From Pseudomonas tohonis (GTDB lineage Bacteria; Pseudomonadota; Gammaproteobacteria; Pseudomonadales; Pseudomonadaceae): a stretch of 64,000 nucleotides of DNA. The position numbers and the translations under genes were made by a program. Numbering within the stretch: position 1 is the first letter of the stretch; each line of letters starts with the position of its first letter. Shown here one piece after another: positions 56,973 to 64,000 of this stretch. The notes under the pieces are model-generated. The model saw only the letters and a list, made by a program, of their open reading frames with translations. It was not told the origin of the DNA and ran no database searches. The stretch lies in contig NZ_AP023189.1 of NCBI RefSeq assembly GCF_012767755.2, forward strand, positions 2,482,001-2,546,000, given 5' to 3'.

Positions 56973-58139
56973 ATGGCCTTCTCCGAACGCATCGCCCGCC
57001 TGAAAAGCTCCTTGATCCGTGAAATCCTTGCCGCGGCGCAGCGCCCGGAAGTGATGTCCTTCGCCGGTGGCCTGCCGGCCGAACCGATGCTGCCGAAGGT
57101 GGAGTGGGCGGACATGCCGGTGAGCATGGGCCAGTACGGCATGAGCGAAGGCGAGCCGGCGCTGCGTGAGGCCATCGCCGCCGAGGCACAGAAGCTGGGC
57201 GTGCAGTGCGACGCCAGCCAGGTGCTGATCGTCAGCGGCTCCCAGCAGACGCTGGACCTGGCCTCCAAGCTGTTCATCGACCCGGGTACCGAGGTGCTGC
57301 TGGAGGCGCCGACCTACCTGGCCGCCCTGCAGGCCTTCCAGCTGTTCGGCGCCGACTGCATCGCCGTCGCCCAGGAGGCCGATGGCCCCGAGCTGGCGTC
57401 CCTGCGCCAGCGCCTGGAGCAGCACAAGCCGGCCTTCGCCTACCTGATCCCGACCTTCCAGAACCCTTCGGCCGTGCGTTACAGCGAAGCCAAGCGCGAC
57501 GCCGTGGCGGCACTGCTGGACGAGTTCGGCGTGACCCTGATCGAAGACGAGCCTTATCGTGAACTGGTGTTCGACGAAGGCACCGCCACCCCCATCGTCA
57601 GCCGCCTGAAGAAGGCCAGCTGGATCTACACCGGCACCGTTTCCAAGACCCTGCTGCCGGGCCTGCGCGTGGGCTTCCTGATCGCCAGCCCGGACCTGTT
57701 CCCCTACCTGCTGCGCCTGAAGCAGTCGGCCGACCTGCACACCAACCGCATCGGCCAGTGGCAGGCCCTGCAATGGCTGGGCACCGAGCAGTACCGCGAG
57801 CACCTGGCCGAGCTGCGCGGCTTCTATCGCCAGCGCCGCGACGCCATGCAGGCTGCGCTGGAGGAGCACTTCGCCGACCTCGCCACCTGGCAGGTGCCAC
57901 AGGGCGGGCTGTTCTTCTGGCTGGCGCTGAAGCAGCCGCTGGACACCCGCACCCTGCTCAAGCCGGCGCTGGAGCAGAATGTCGCCTTCATGCCGGGCGA
58001 GCCTTTCTTCATCGACCCGGACCAGCACCCCGGCTACCTGCGCCTGAACTTCAGCCATGTGGCGCCCGAGCGCCTGGGCGAAGGCCTGCAGCGCCTCGCC
58101 GGGGTCATCCGTCACGCACTGGCCGCCGAGGCCGCCTGA
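56973..58139 (+). CDS. PLP-dependent aminotransferase (class I/II, 2-aminoadipate type)
   Basis: 388-residue fold-type I aminotransferase without an attached GntR domain. MSFAGGLPAEPMLP and YGMSEGEPALREAI start the chain. VSGSQQTLDL and LIPTFQNPSAVRYS follow. The PLP lysine is Lys225 in TGTVSKTLLPGLRVGF, and LRLNFSHV lies near the end. It belongs to the MocR/LysN-like group acting on alpha-amino acids with 2-oxo acceptors. It is first in a likely four-gene operon with a GST, a GNAT acetyltransferase and a GFA protein, under the MarR-type operators. Confidence 0.92.
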   Translation: MAFSERIARLKSSLIREILAAAQRPEVMSFAGGLPAEPMLPKVEWADMPVSMGQYGMSEGEPALREAIAAEAQKLGVQCDASQVLIVSGSQQTLDLASKLFIDPGTEVLLEAPTYLAALQAFQLFGADCIAVAQEADGPELASLRQRLEQHKPAFAYLIPTFQNPSAVRYSEAKRDAVAALLDEFGVTLIEDEPYRELVFDEGTATPIVSRLKKASWIYTGTVSKTLLPGLRVGFLIASPDLFPYLLRLKQSADLHTNRIGQWQALQWLGTEQYREHLAELRGFYRQRRDAMQAALEEHFADLATWQVPQGGLFFWLALKQPLDTRTLLKPALEQNVAFMPGEPFFIDPDQHPGYLRLNFSHVAPERLGEGLQRLAGVIRHALAAEAA

Positions 58140-58153
58140 TCGAGGAACACGAC

Positions 58154-58756
58154 ATGTACAAGGTCCACGGCGATTACATCTCCGGCAACTGCTACAAGGT
58201 CAAGCTGATCCTCACCCTGCTCGGCAAGCCCTACCAGTGGGTGCCGGTGGACATTCTCAAGGGCGAGACCCAGAGCGAAGCCTTCCTGGCGCTGAACCCC
58301 AACGGCAAGATCCCGGTCCTGGAACTGGAAGACGGCACCACGCTGTGGGAGTCCAACGCCATCCTCAACTTCCTCGCCGAGGGCAGCGACCTGCTGCCCA
58401 GCGAGCCGCGCCTGCGCACCCAGGTGCTGCAGTGGCAGTTCTTCGAGCAGTACAGCCACGAGCCCTATGTGGCGGTGGCGCGCTTCATCAAGCTGTACCA
58501 GGGCATGCCCGCCGAGCGCGAGGAGGAGTACCGCACCTGCCTGGCACGCGGCTACAAGGCGCTCAAGGTGATGGAGCAGCAGCTGTCGCGCACGCCTTAC
58601 CTGGTGGGCGAGCAGTACTCCATCGCCGACATCGCCCTCTACGCCTATACCCATGTGGCGGAAGAGGGCGGCTTCGACCTCTCGCGCTTCCCGGCCGTGC
58701 TGGCCTGGATGGACCGCGTGGCCAGCCACCCCAAGCACGTGGGCATGTTGGGCTGA
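58154..58756 (+). CDS. glutathione S-transferase family protein
   Basis: 200 residues: thioredoxin-like N-domain (YKVHGDYISGNCYKVKLILT, NPNGKIPVLELEDGTTLWES) and a helical C-domain (GEQYSIADIALYAYTHVAEE). It probably binds glutathione through the conserved IPVLELEDG and ES residues. It starts 14 bases after the aminotransferase stop with CGAGGAACACGAC upstream. Co-transcription with an aminotransferase and a GFA protein suggests handling of an electrophile or S-conjugate; inference. Confidence 0.92.
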   Translation: MYKVHGDYISGNCYKVKLILTLLGKPYQWVPVDILKGETQSEAFLALNPNGKIPVLELEDGTTLWESNAILNFLAEGSDLLPSEPRLRTQVLQWQFFEQYSHEPYVAVARFIKLYQGMPAEREEEYRTCLARGYKALKVMEQQLSRTPYLVGEQYSIADIALYAYTHVAEEGGFDLSRFPAVLAWMDRVASHPKHVGMLG

Positions 58757-58784
58757 CAAGACACCAGGGCAGGGAGGCCCACGC

Positions 58785-59327
58785 ATGACGACACCCAGGT
58801 TGCATGGCCCGCGCGTCGGGCTGCGCCCTTTCAGGGCCGACGACGCACCCGAGGTCCAGCGCCTGGCCGGCGACCCGGCCATCGCCGCGACCACCGCAAC
58901 CATTCCCCATCCCTATCCCCTGGAGCTGGCCCGGCGCTGGATCGCCAGCCTGGAACCCGGTTACCCGCAGCGCCCGCACGTCACCTGGGCGATCGTCCGT
59001 CGCGACGATGACGCGCTGCTCGGCTGCATCAGCCTGATCGGCCTCGGAGCCGAGTCCGGCGAGCTGGCCTACTGGATCGGCACGCCCCACTGGGGCCGGG
59101 GCTATATGCAGGAGGCCGCGCGCCTGGTGCTGGCCCATGCCTTCGAGGTGCTCGGCCTGGCCTGGGTGGAGGGCTATTGCCTGGCGCACAACCCGGCTTC
59201 GGCGCGGGTGATGACCGGCATCGGCATGCAGCCCCTCGGGCAGCGCTTTGCCCGCGAATTCCGTGGCCGCGAGGAGACGCTGCTGGGCTTCCGCCTGGAC
59301 GTGGCGCACTGGGCGAGGCTGGTCTAA
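58785..59327 (+). CDS. GNAT-family N-acetyltransferase (RimJ/RimL-like)
   Basis: 180-residue acetyltransferase: VGLRPFRADDAPEVQRLAGD at the N-terminus, the acetyl-CoA motif YWIGTPHWGRGYMQEAARLV and VEGYCLAHNPASARVMTGIG are characteristic of the RimJ/RimL type. Acetylates an amino group of a small molecule or protein N-terminus; substrate unknown. GGGAGG precedes ATG 58785. It sits third in the run, 28 bases after the GST gene. Confidence 0.92.
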   Translation: MTTPRLHGPRVGLRPFRADDAPEVQRLAGDPAIAATTATIPHPYPLELARRWIASLEPGYPQRPHVTWAIVRRDDDALLGCISLIGLGAESGELAYWIGTPHWGRGYMQEAARLVLAHAFEVLGLAWVEGYCLAHNPASARVMTGIGMQPLGQRFAREFRGREETLLGFRLDVAHWARLV

Positions 59328-59370
59328 CGTGGCGTCATCGGCTCGCGACGGGCCAGGCAGGGAGACGTCC

Positions 59371-59721
59371 ATGAAATACAAAGGGGGCTGCCACTGCGGC
59401 CGGATTGCGTTCGAGGTGGACGGCAGTCCGCTCGCCGAGGTGATGGAGTGCAATTGCTCGCTGTGCAGCAAGCGCGGCTACCTGCTGTGGTTCGTGCCAC
59501 GGGCGCAACTGACGCTGTCGACACCGGATGCGGACCTGTCCACCTACCGCTTCAATCGCATGCACATCGCCCATCACTTCTGCTCCAACTGCGGCTGTGC
59601 GCCCTTCGGCGAGGCGGCCGATCCCAAGGGCAACGCCATGGCAGCGGTGAACGTGCGCTGCCTGGAAGGGGTCGATCCCGACACCCTGAAGGTGGTGAAG
59701 GTGGATGGGCGGAGTTTCTAG
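59371..59721 (+). CDS. GFA-family protein (Gfa/Mss4-like zinc fold)
   Basis: 116 residues. The zinc ligands of the GFA (glutathione-dependent formaldehyde-activating enzyme-like) fold are present: CHCG near residue 7, CNCSLCSKRG in the middle and FCSNCGCAPF later. Real Gfa condenses formaldehyde with glutathione; most GFA proteins are uncharacterised. GGGAGACGTCC precedes ATG 59371. It lies 43 bases after the acetyltransferase gene and probably ends the operon. Confidence 0.92.
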   Translation: MKYKGGCHCGRIAFEVDGSPLAEVMECNCSLCSKRGYLLWFVPRAQLTLSTPDADLSTYRFNRMHIAHHFCSNCGCAPFGEAADPKGNAMAAVNVRCLEGVDPDTLKVVKVDGRSF

Positions 59722-59763
59722 CGCGCTTGGTTCGGGCAACACGATGTGTTGGTCGACTCCGCC

Positions 59764-59796
59764 TGGTGGAGGTGAAAAGCGACCTCTACCCTCTAC
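59764..59796 (-). repeat. family B repeat, diverged
   Basis: TGGTGGAGGTGAAAAGCGAC then CTCTACCCTCTAC; close to the copy at 17351-17385 read in reverse. Confidence 0.55.
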
Positions 59797-59820
59797 GCAG
59801 CGGTCATGCGGGATGCACCT

Positions 59821-59841
59821 GTAGGGGCGACTTCAGTCGCC
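59821..59841 (+). repeat. family A repeat GTAGGGGCGACTTCAGTCGC
   Basis: Exact core copy, followed 15 bases later by the family E 18-mer (59856-59873). The same two elements lie together in inverted order at 53706-53774. Confidence 0.65.
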
Positions 59842-59855
59842 CGGCGGTCTTGTGT

Positions 59856-59873
59856 GAGCGAATTCATTCGCGA
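59856..59873 (-). repeat. family E repeat, inverted copy
   Basis: GAGCGAATTCATTCGCGA, the exact reverse complement of 53706-53723. Confidence 0.6.
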
Positions 59874-59909
59874 GCAGGGCCCACCTCGAATCCTCAAGCC
59901 CGATAAACG

Positions 59910-59935
59910 AAAAAACCGGCCAAGGCCGGTTTTTT
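59910..59935 (-). terminator. terminator of folE
   Basis: Perfect stem of 12 bp (59910-59921 with 59924-59935); A6 on the left becomes a T run on the minus strand. It starts 14 bases after the folE stop. Confidence 0.92.
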
Positions 59936-59948
59936 CATGGGGGCGGCT

Positions 59949-60509
59949 TCAGCGGATCAGGCTGAGGAACTCGCTGCGGGTCGCGGCGTTCTGGCGGAAT
60001 TCGCCGAGCATGACCGAGGTGACCATGGAGGAGTTCTGCTTCTCCACGCCGCGCATCATCATGCACATGTGCTGGGCCTCGATGACCACGGCCACGCCGG
60101 CCGCGCCGGTGACCTGCTGCACGGCCTCGGCGATCTGGCGGCTGAGGTTCTCCTGGATCTGCAGGCGGCGGGCGAACATGTCGACGATCCGCGCGACCTT
60201 GGACAGGCCCAGCACCTTGCCGCTCGGCAGGTAGGCGACGTGGGCCTTGCCGATGAAGGGCAGCAGGTGATGCTCGCACAGGGAGTACAGCTCGATGTCC
60301 TTCACCAGCACCATTTCGCTGTTGTCGGAGCTGAACAGCGCACCGTTGGTGACTTCCTCCAGCGTCTGCTCATAGCCGCGGCAGAGGTACTGCATGGCCT
60401 TGGCGGCGCGCTTGGGGGTGTCCAGCAGGCCTTCGCGGGAGACGTCCTCGCCGAGCTGGCCGAGGATCGCGGTGTAGTGTTGCTCGAGTTTCTGTTTGCT
60501 AGATTCCAT
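59949..60509 (-). CDS. folE: GTP cyclohydrolase I
   Basis: 186-residue FolE, converting GTP to 7,8-dihydroneopterin triphosphate, first step to folate and pterin cofactors. Zinc ligands are visible in [11 protein letters not shown] (Cys and His) and [30 protein letters not shown] is the conserved N-terminal block. [20 protein letters not shown] and QHMCMMMRG complete the active site. Upstream (60510-60746) is a 237-base gap with the promoter but no gene. Pseudomonas genomes often carry more than one folE; the other copy is not here. Confidence 0.97.
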   Translation of the reverse strand: MESSKQKLEQHYTAILGQLGEDVSREGLLDTPKRAAKAMQYLCRGYEQTLEEVTNGALFSSDNSEMVLVKDIELYSLCEHHLLPFIGKAHVAYLPSGKVLGLSKVARIVDMFARRLQIQENLSRQIAEAVQQVTGAAGVAVVIEAQHMCMMMRGVEKQNSSMVTSVMLGEFRQNAATRSEFLSLIR

Positions 60510-60746
60510 GGGGCTTCCAGGGGCTAGTGAAATATCAGCGTGCCCGTCGTGGGCCTCCCGGTGCCCGGGGGCCGCACCGCGTGCCCATCTCGGTGGGCTC
60601 GGGACAGCTTCTGCACGCTATGGCCGGGTTGCTGGCGATAGAGGTGGGCATCATACCCGCCATGACGCTTCGGGTCGCGTCGGTGAAGCGGCCATTGTAC
60701 TGCGGGCGCCGTTGCGCCCGGGTATCCATGTGCGCCATGCAAGGGC

Positions 60747-61409
60747 TCAGGCGGCGACGGCGCCTCGGCTGAAGTGCAGGTAGGAGCCCCTGAAGCGCTC
60801 GCCGTTGGCCAGCAGGCAATCGGCGAGGCTGATATCCATGCCGTAGCCGAGCTCGGCCATCTCGTCATGGAAGGCCTGCTGGCCCTGGCGATCCGGGTCG
60901 ACCAGCAGCACTTCCACGGAGCTCGCGGAGTGGCGGTCGATGAAGTCGGCCAGGTCGGCCTGGTTGTCATGGTCATAGAGCAGGTCGCTGCCGATGATCA
61001 GGTCGAACTCGCCGAACGCCTCGGTGCCACCCCAGTCGCAGGTTTCGTAGCGCATCGGCGGCAGGCCGTTGAGGCGGGCGTTCTCGGCGAGGAAGGTGGG
61101 GATCAGCGGGTGGATGTCGCTGGCGGTCATGTCGCCGCCGCGCTGGTGGCCCACCAGGCTGGCCAGGCAGAGCCCGGCGCCGACTTCCAGCACGCGCAAG
61201 CCGGTGAGGTCGCGGGTCGCCATCGTCTGGGCCAGCGCTTCGCCTGCCGGCCACACCTGGCCGAACAGCGCCCAGGTGTCTGCGGTGATGCCCAGGCCGG
61301 CAGCCTCGCCCAAGGGATCATGGAATTGCTCGGCGTCCAGCAGCGATTGCATGTGGAAATCCCGGCCGCCCACGCGGAAGGTACTGGTCTTGATCAGATA
61401 GCCTGGCAT
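60747..61409 (-). CDS. class I SAM-dependent methyltransferase (methyltransferase-16-like)
   Basis: 220 residues from MPGYLIKTSTF (AGGAGCGAC upstream). The SAM motif I is VLEVGAGLCLASLVGHQRGG, motif II ASDIHP and motif IV LIIGSDLLYDHDN. The arrangement and the WPAGEALAQ segment resemble protein-lysine or nicotinamide N-methyltransferase-like members (family 16). Substrate unknown. It lies downstream of a cold-shock gene but is separated from it by a strong terminator, so it is probably expressed separately or by read-through. Confidence 0.88.
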   Translation of the reverse strand: MPGYLIKTSTFRVGGRDFHMQSLLDAEQFHDPLGEAAGLGITADTWALFGQVWPAGEALAQTMATRDLTGLRVLEVGAGLCLASLVGHQRGGDMTASDIHPLIPTFLAENARLNGLPPMRYETCDWGGTEAFGEFDLIIGSDLLYDHDNQADLADFIDRHSASSVEVLLVDPDRQGQQAFHDEMAELGYGMDISLADCLLANGERFRGSYLHFSRGAVAA

Positions 61410-61440
61410 GTCGCTCCTCAGCGCTGAAAAAAGAGAAGGC

Positions 61441-61475
61441 AAAAAAAAGCCCCGGAAACCCGGGGCTTCTTTTTT
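61441..61475 (-). terminator. terminator of the cold-shock gene
   Basis: Stem AAGCCCCGG/CCGGGGCTT (61447-61455 with 61460-61468) and AAAC loop, long A run on the left (T run on the minus strand). Confidence 0.92.
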
Positions 61476-61485
61476 GAGGCGGGGT

Positions 61486-61695
61486 TCAGACCACCTGGAC
61501 CTGCTCGGCCTGCAGGCCTTTCGGGCCCTTGGCGACCAGGTAGCTCACCTGCTGGCCTTCGGCGAGCGACTTGAAGCCGGCGCTTTCGATGGAGCGGTAG
61601 TGGACGAAGAGGTCCGGGCCTTCCTGGGGGGTGATGAAGCCGAAGCCTTTTTCATCGTTGAACCATTTGACGGTGCCGAATTGACGATTGGACAT
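61486..61695 (-). CDS. cold-shock domain protein
   Basis: 69-residue single cold-shock domain with both nucleic-acid motifs: RNP1 KGFGFI and RNP2 [25 protein letters not shown] is the common start. It binds single-stranded RNA/DNA as an RNA chaperone. The C-terminal [10 protein letters not shown] matches the CapA/CspD-type Pseudomonas proteins. CTGGAGATACATC is upstream. A leader of up to about 150 bases may regulate it post-transcriptionally, as for other csp genes (inference). Confidence 0.96.
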   Translation of the reverse strand: MSNRQFGTVKWFNDEKGFGFITPQEGPDLFVHYRSIESAGFKSLAEGQQVSYLVAKGPKGLQAEQVQVV

Positions 61696-62045
61696 GATGT
61701 ATCTCCAGGGAAATGTAATGGCATCGACGCCGGGACATCCGGGTCGAGACTGAGGGCGAAAGCGAAGGAAGCCGAGGAGATGAAAAGATGGGAATCGTTA
61801 CATCAGGTCAGAAATCGCAATGACACGTTGCATCCAGTGCGCACACCATACTCCTCTTGCGGAAATAACCCAGGTTTATTTGTACCTGTGCGCCGCAAGG
61901 GGCGTGCGGGAGGAAAGAAAAGGCCGCCATCAGCTGAATGTGGGGGGGCCGATGGCGGCCTTACTGCAGCCCTCAGCAGGGCTTCCAGAGGATAGTGAGG
62001 CTCCCGCCACGCGCCATCGCCGCCCGTCGCCGCGCCTCCGGCAGC
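61696..62045. other. 350-base region: cold-shock leader and HxlR terminator
   Basis: No gene identified. The left part (61696-61860, relatively AT-rich) should be the promoter and long leader of the minus-strand cold-shock gene. A hairpin at 61919-61962 looks like the terminator of the minus-strand HxlR gene. Between it and 62045 I see nothing specific. Confidence 0.6.
61919..61962 (-). terminator. probable terminator of the HxlR gene
   Basis: AAGGCCGCCATC pairs with GATGGCGGCCTT (arms ending at 61931 and 61962) around a 19-base loop; the minus strand continues CCTTTTCTTTCC. It lies about 80 bases past the HxlR stop. Confidence 0.65.
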
Positions 62046-62387
62046 TCATGCGTCCGAGGGTGGCGGCAGGCGCTCGGCCCAGGTCTCAGCCCACTCGGCG
62101 AGGGGCAGGCAGCGGCGGACCAGTTCCTCGCCGTCCTCGCTGAGCCGATAGCCGGCATCCCCCGTGTCGATCAGCAGCGCCTGGCGCAGTTCGCCCATGC
62201 GGGTATTGAGCACCGAGGGCGAGAGGCCTTCGCAGCGTGCCTGGAGTTCGCGGAAAGTGGCCGGGCCCTGGCGCAGTTCCCAGAGGATGCGCAGGCTCCA
62301 GCGGCGGCCGAGCAGGTCCAGCAGGGCCATGATGGGCCGGCCGGTGGTGGAGCCGCGGACCGATTTGCCGGGGAGGGGAAGGGTCAT
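62046..62387 (-). CDS. HxlR-family transcriptional regulator
   Basis: 113-residue winged helix regulator of the HxlR type (MALLDLLGRRWSLRILWELR, GPATFRELQARCEGLSPSVL, recognition helix NTRMGELRQALLI, wing GYRLSEDGEELV). The family's usual N-terminal cysteine is not seen before LLDLLGRRW, so redox sensing through it is unlikely. It is divergent from the carboxymuconolactone-decarboxylase-like gene, with a clear palindrome in the 90-base gap. Confidence 0.92.
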   Translation of the reverse strand: MTLPLPGKSVRGSTTGRPIMALLDLLGRRWSLRILWELRQGPATFRELQARCEGLSPSVLNTRMGELRQALLIDTGDAGYRLSEDGEELVRRCLPLAEWAETWAERLPPPSDA

Positions 62388-62434
62388 GATTTTGTTCCTT
62401 GCTTCTTTTTTAGTAGCGGGCGACAGGCTTTGCT

Positions 62435-62451
62435 GCTACGTTTTACGTAGC
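62435..62451. promoter_or_regulatory. palindrome GCTACG-TTTTA-CGTAGC, candidate HxlR operator
   Basis: Exact 6-bp inverted arms with a 5-base centre, lying in the divergent gap, 48 bases from the HxlR start and 27 from the other start. HxlR proteins bind as dimers to such sites between divergent genes. Confidence 0.6.
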
Positions 62452-62477
62452 GTAACAGCCCGACAGGAGATTCGGCC

Positions 62478-63026
62478 ATGAGCACTGCGCGTATCCAGCC
62501 CCTCGAAGCCCCCTATGACCCGGCCGTGCAGGCCGCCTTCGACAAGGTGATGCCGCCCGGCGTGCCGCCGCTGAAGCTGTTCCGTAGCATGGCGCACAAC
62601 CCCCGTGTGCTGCAGCGCTTGATCGCGGGGGGCCTGCTCGACCCCGGCAGCATCAGCCTGCGTGAGCGCGAGGTACTGATCCTGCGCACCACCGCCCGTT
62701 GCGGCGCCGAATACGAATGGGGCGTTCACGTGGCCTTCTTCGCCGAGCGCGCGGGGTTCAGCGCGGAGCAGGTGGCGGACAGCTGCAGCGAGCGGCCTGA
62801 GCCGTCACTGTGGAGCGCGGCCGAGCTGGCACTGATGGAACTGGCCGATGGCCTGAACCGTTCGGCTCGGGTGGAGGAGGGGTTGTGGCAGCGACTGGCC
62901 TCGCACTTCAGCGATGCGCAACTGATCGAGTGCCTGACACTGGTCGGCTTCTACCACGCGGTGTCGTTCGTGGTGAACGGCACCGGCGTGGAGCGGGAGG
63001 CGGGCGTGCCGCGCTTCCCGCGCTGA
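62478..63026 (+). CDS. carboxymuconolactone decarboxylase family protein
   Basis: 182 residues of the AhpD/CMD superfamily. The core is LREREVLILRTTARCGAEYE followed by WGVHVAFFAERAGFSAEQV, then ECLTLVGFYHAVSFVVNGTG. AhpD peroxidase activity needs a CxxC pair; here only a single Cys precedes GAEYEWGVH, so it resembles the decarboxylase-like branch without disulfide chemistry. CAGGAGATTCGGCC precedes ATG 62478. It is likely controlled by the divergent HxlR. Its stop abuts that of the convergent Smr gene. Confidence 0.92.
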   Translation: MSTARIQPLEAPYDPAVQAAFDKVMPPGVPPLKLFRSMAHNPRVLQRLIAGGLLDPGSISLREREVLILRTTARCGAEYEWGVHVAFFAERAGFSAEQVADSCSERPEPSLWSAAELALMELADGLNRSARVEEGLWQRLASHFSDAQLIECLTLVGFYHAVSFVVNGTGVEREAGVPRFPR

Positions 63027-63584
63027 CTACTCGTCGCGGCCTTCGAGCATGGTGCGGCGCAGCATCACGTAGAGCGCGCCGGTGCCACCGTGGCGCGGCA
63101 GGCAGGAGGTGAAGCCGAGCACCTGCGGGTGCTGGCGCAGCCAAGTGTTGACGTGGCTCTTGATCAGCGGGCGCTTGCCATCCAGGCGCGCGGCCTTGCC
63201 ATGGGTGATGCGCACGCAGCGGATCTCGAACTTCGCTGCTTCGGCGAGGAAGTCCCAGAGGGTTTCGCGGGCCTTTTCCACGGTCATGCCATGCAGGTCG
63301 AGGCTGCCTTCGAAGCCGATCTGGCCGAGCTTGAGCTTGCGCATCTGGCCTTCCTGCACGCCGTCGCGGGCCCAGTGCAGCTCGTCCTCGGCGCCGACGT
63401 CGATGACGAACAGGTCGGAGAGGCCGTCGACCTTGGTCGATTCGGTTATCTGGGTCGCGTTCTGCCGCAGGCTGGCGACCTGCTTGCGGTCGGCCTTCGG
63501 CTTGCCGGTTTCCGCGCGGTCGTTCTGGATGCGCTTCACGCCGCGCATCTCGTTGGTGAACAGGGAAAAGTCGTCGTCTTGCAT
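63027..63584 (-). CDS. Smr (MutS2 C-terminal-like) domain protein
   Basis: 185 residues. The C-terminal Smr domain shows DLHGMTVEKARETLWDFL, RCVRITHGKA and HGGTGALYVML, the nuclease core (DLHG, HGK, GGTGA). The N-terminal half (DDFSLFTNEMRGVKRIQNDR) is charged and typical of YdaL/SmrA-type proteins, which nick or cleave nucleic acids. The start MQDDDFSLF is chosen behind GGAGG; an extension upstream (MVKLGLLRGGL) overlaps that Shine-Dalgarno. Its role in P. aeruginosa relatives is not known to me. Confidence 0.9.
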   Translation of the reverse strand: MQDDDFSLFTNEMRGVKRIQNDRAETGKPKADRKQVASLRQNATQITESTKVDGLSDLFVIDVGAEDELHWARDGVQEGQMRKLKLGQIGFEGSLDLHGMTVEKARETLWDFLAEAAKFEIRCVRITHGKAARLDGKRPLIKSHVNTWLRQHPQVLGFTSCLPRHGGTGALYVMLRRTMLEGRDE

Positions 63585-63633
63585 AAGGCCTCCACGAAGG
63601 AGGCCTAGTTTAACCAACAGAGGGGGGCGGGCG

Positions 63634-63954
63634 TCAGTCGCGCTTCTTCATCAGCCCGGGAGACAGGCTCAGGTCGTTGCGACGGCGGGAGCGGCGGCGG
63701 GCGATGCGCCAGCCGGCGACGCCGAGCCAGAGGAACAGCAGGCCGATGACCAGGAGCACCACGGCGGAGCCGGTGCTGTCATTGAGCGTACCGAGGGCCG
63801 GCGGGCGGCCGAGCAGGGTGGCGGTGCCGGCCATGGCCAGCAGGATGCCGAAGCTGGCGATCAGGGCGGCCAGGGCCGCGGCGAAGCGCCAGCGCCAACT
63901 GCCCGGGCCACGGGGGCGCAGGCGGCGGGCATCGAAACCATCGGATAACTTCAT
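63634..63954 (-). CDS. small two-helix membrane protein, function unknown
   Basis: 106 residues, positively charged ends and two hydrophobic helices (about 25-45, FAAALAALIASFGILLAMAG, and 63-82, GSAVVLLVIGLLFLWLGVAG) with a short linker, and an Arg-rich tail (IARRRSRRRNDLSL). A cytosolic N- and C-terminus is predicted by the charges. No family recognised. It lies 49 bases upstream of the Smr gene on the same strand, possibly co-transcribed. The last 46 bases of the window hold its leader or promoter region. Confidence 0.65.
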   Translation of the reverse strand: MKLSDGFDARRLRPRGPGSWRWRFAAALAALIASFGILLAMAGTATLLGRPPALGTLNDSTGSAVVLLVIGLLFLWLGVAGWRIARRRSRRRNDLSLSPGLMKKRD

Positions 63955-64000
63955 CCGGACGTCCTCTGTTGCAATCGGGCGTATGACCGGCGCATGTCGG

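Noticed and set aside
59949..60746. A pterin riboswitch or structured leader before folE
   Set aside because: The 237-base gap shows only weak GC-rich stems; I see no conserved riboswitch architecture.

Overview
The window is high-GC, gene-dense DNA of a Pseudomonas-type gammaproteobacterium. This rests on the fabA-fabB operon followed by an orphan GacS/BarA-like hybrid kinase, gpsA, sixA, an acyl-CoA synthetase, a hotdog thioesterase and two alpha/beta hydrolases. From memory that order matches the PA1608-PA1624 stretch of P. aeruginosa. The RpoH-type htpG promoter, the MHYT/HD-GYP signalling genes and the short dispersed intergenic repeats also fit. No rRNA, tRNA, CRISPR array, transposase or intact prophage is visible.

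Layout. 1-5.8 kb: a membrane protein, htpG with a textbook heat-shock promoter, an overlapping pair of lipoproteins and a dienelactone hydrolase. 5.9-10.6 kb: a very large MHYT hybrid kinase translationally coupled to a REC-HD-GYP regulator (c-di-GMP turnover). 10.6-17.3 kb: panB with a divergent AraC gene, pirin, OsmC, a soluble chemoreceptor, a solute-binding protein and an exported amidohydrolase. 17.3-19.0 kb: a repeat-rich stretch with a stand-alone Bro-N gene and a DUF3859 gene. 19.4-26.7 kb: a DUF1302/DUF1329 envelope pair followed by an OmpR-type regulator and a soluble PAS/GAF hybrid kinase. 26.7-31.3 kb: a degenerate MddA/NnrU-like membrane protein, a chemoreceptor and fabAB. 31.5-45.6 kb: the conserved PA1611-like block (hybrid kinase, gpsA-DUF4389-sixA operon, acyl-CoA synthetase/thioesterase, AraC, two hydrolases, GST, DUF4892, AI-2E permease, DUF945). 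45.8-49.6 kb: an EF-hand repeat protein, an OmpR-type two-component system and a divergent ZIP-family transporter. 49.6-55.6 kb: pyrF, CurA-like oxidoreductase, SDR, bile-acid-symporter-family carrier, and a LysE-BenE operon. 55.8-59.7 kb: a MarR regulator divergent from an aminotransferase-GST-GNAT-GFA operon. 59.9-64 kb: folE, a methyltransferase, a cold-shock protein, HxlR with a divergent carboxymuconolactone-decarboxylase-family gene, an Smr protein and a small membrane protein.

Regulatory signals stand out. Twin inverted repeats lie in the MarR/aminotransferase gap, one over the MarR start codon. A palindrome sits between HxlR and its neighbour. A 22-bp motif (18 of 22 identical) occurs upstream of both the EF-hand gene and the neighbouring two-component operon, suggesting the EF-hand protein belongs to that system's regulon. 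Several dispersed repeat families fill the intergenic gaps. The least-described candidates are the two-component/EF-hand/ZIP locus (45.8-49.6 kb), the MarR-controlled operon (56.4-59.7 kb), and the DUF1302/DUF1329 plus two-component block (19.1-26.7 kb). All functional statements come from reading the sequence and family knowledge; no searches were run.
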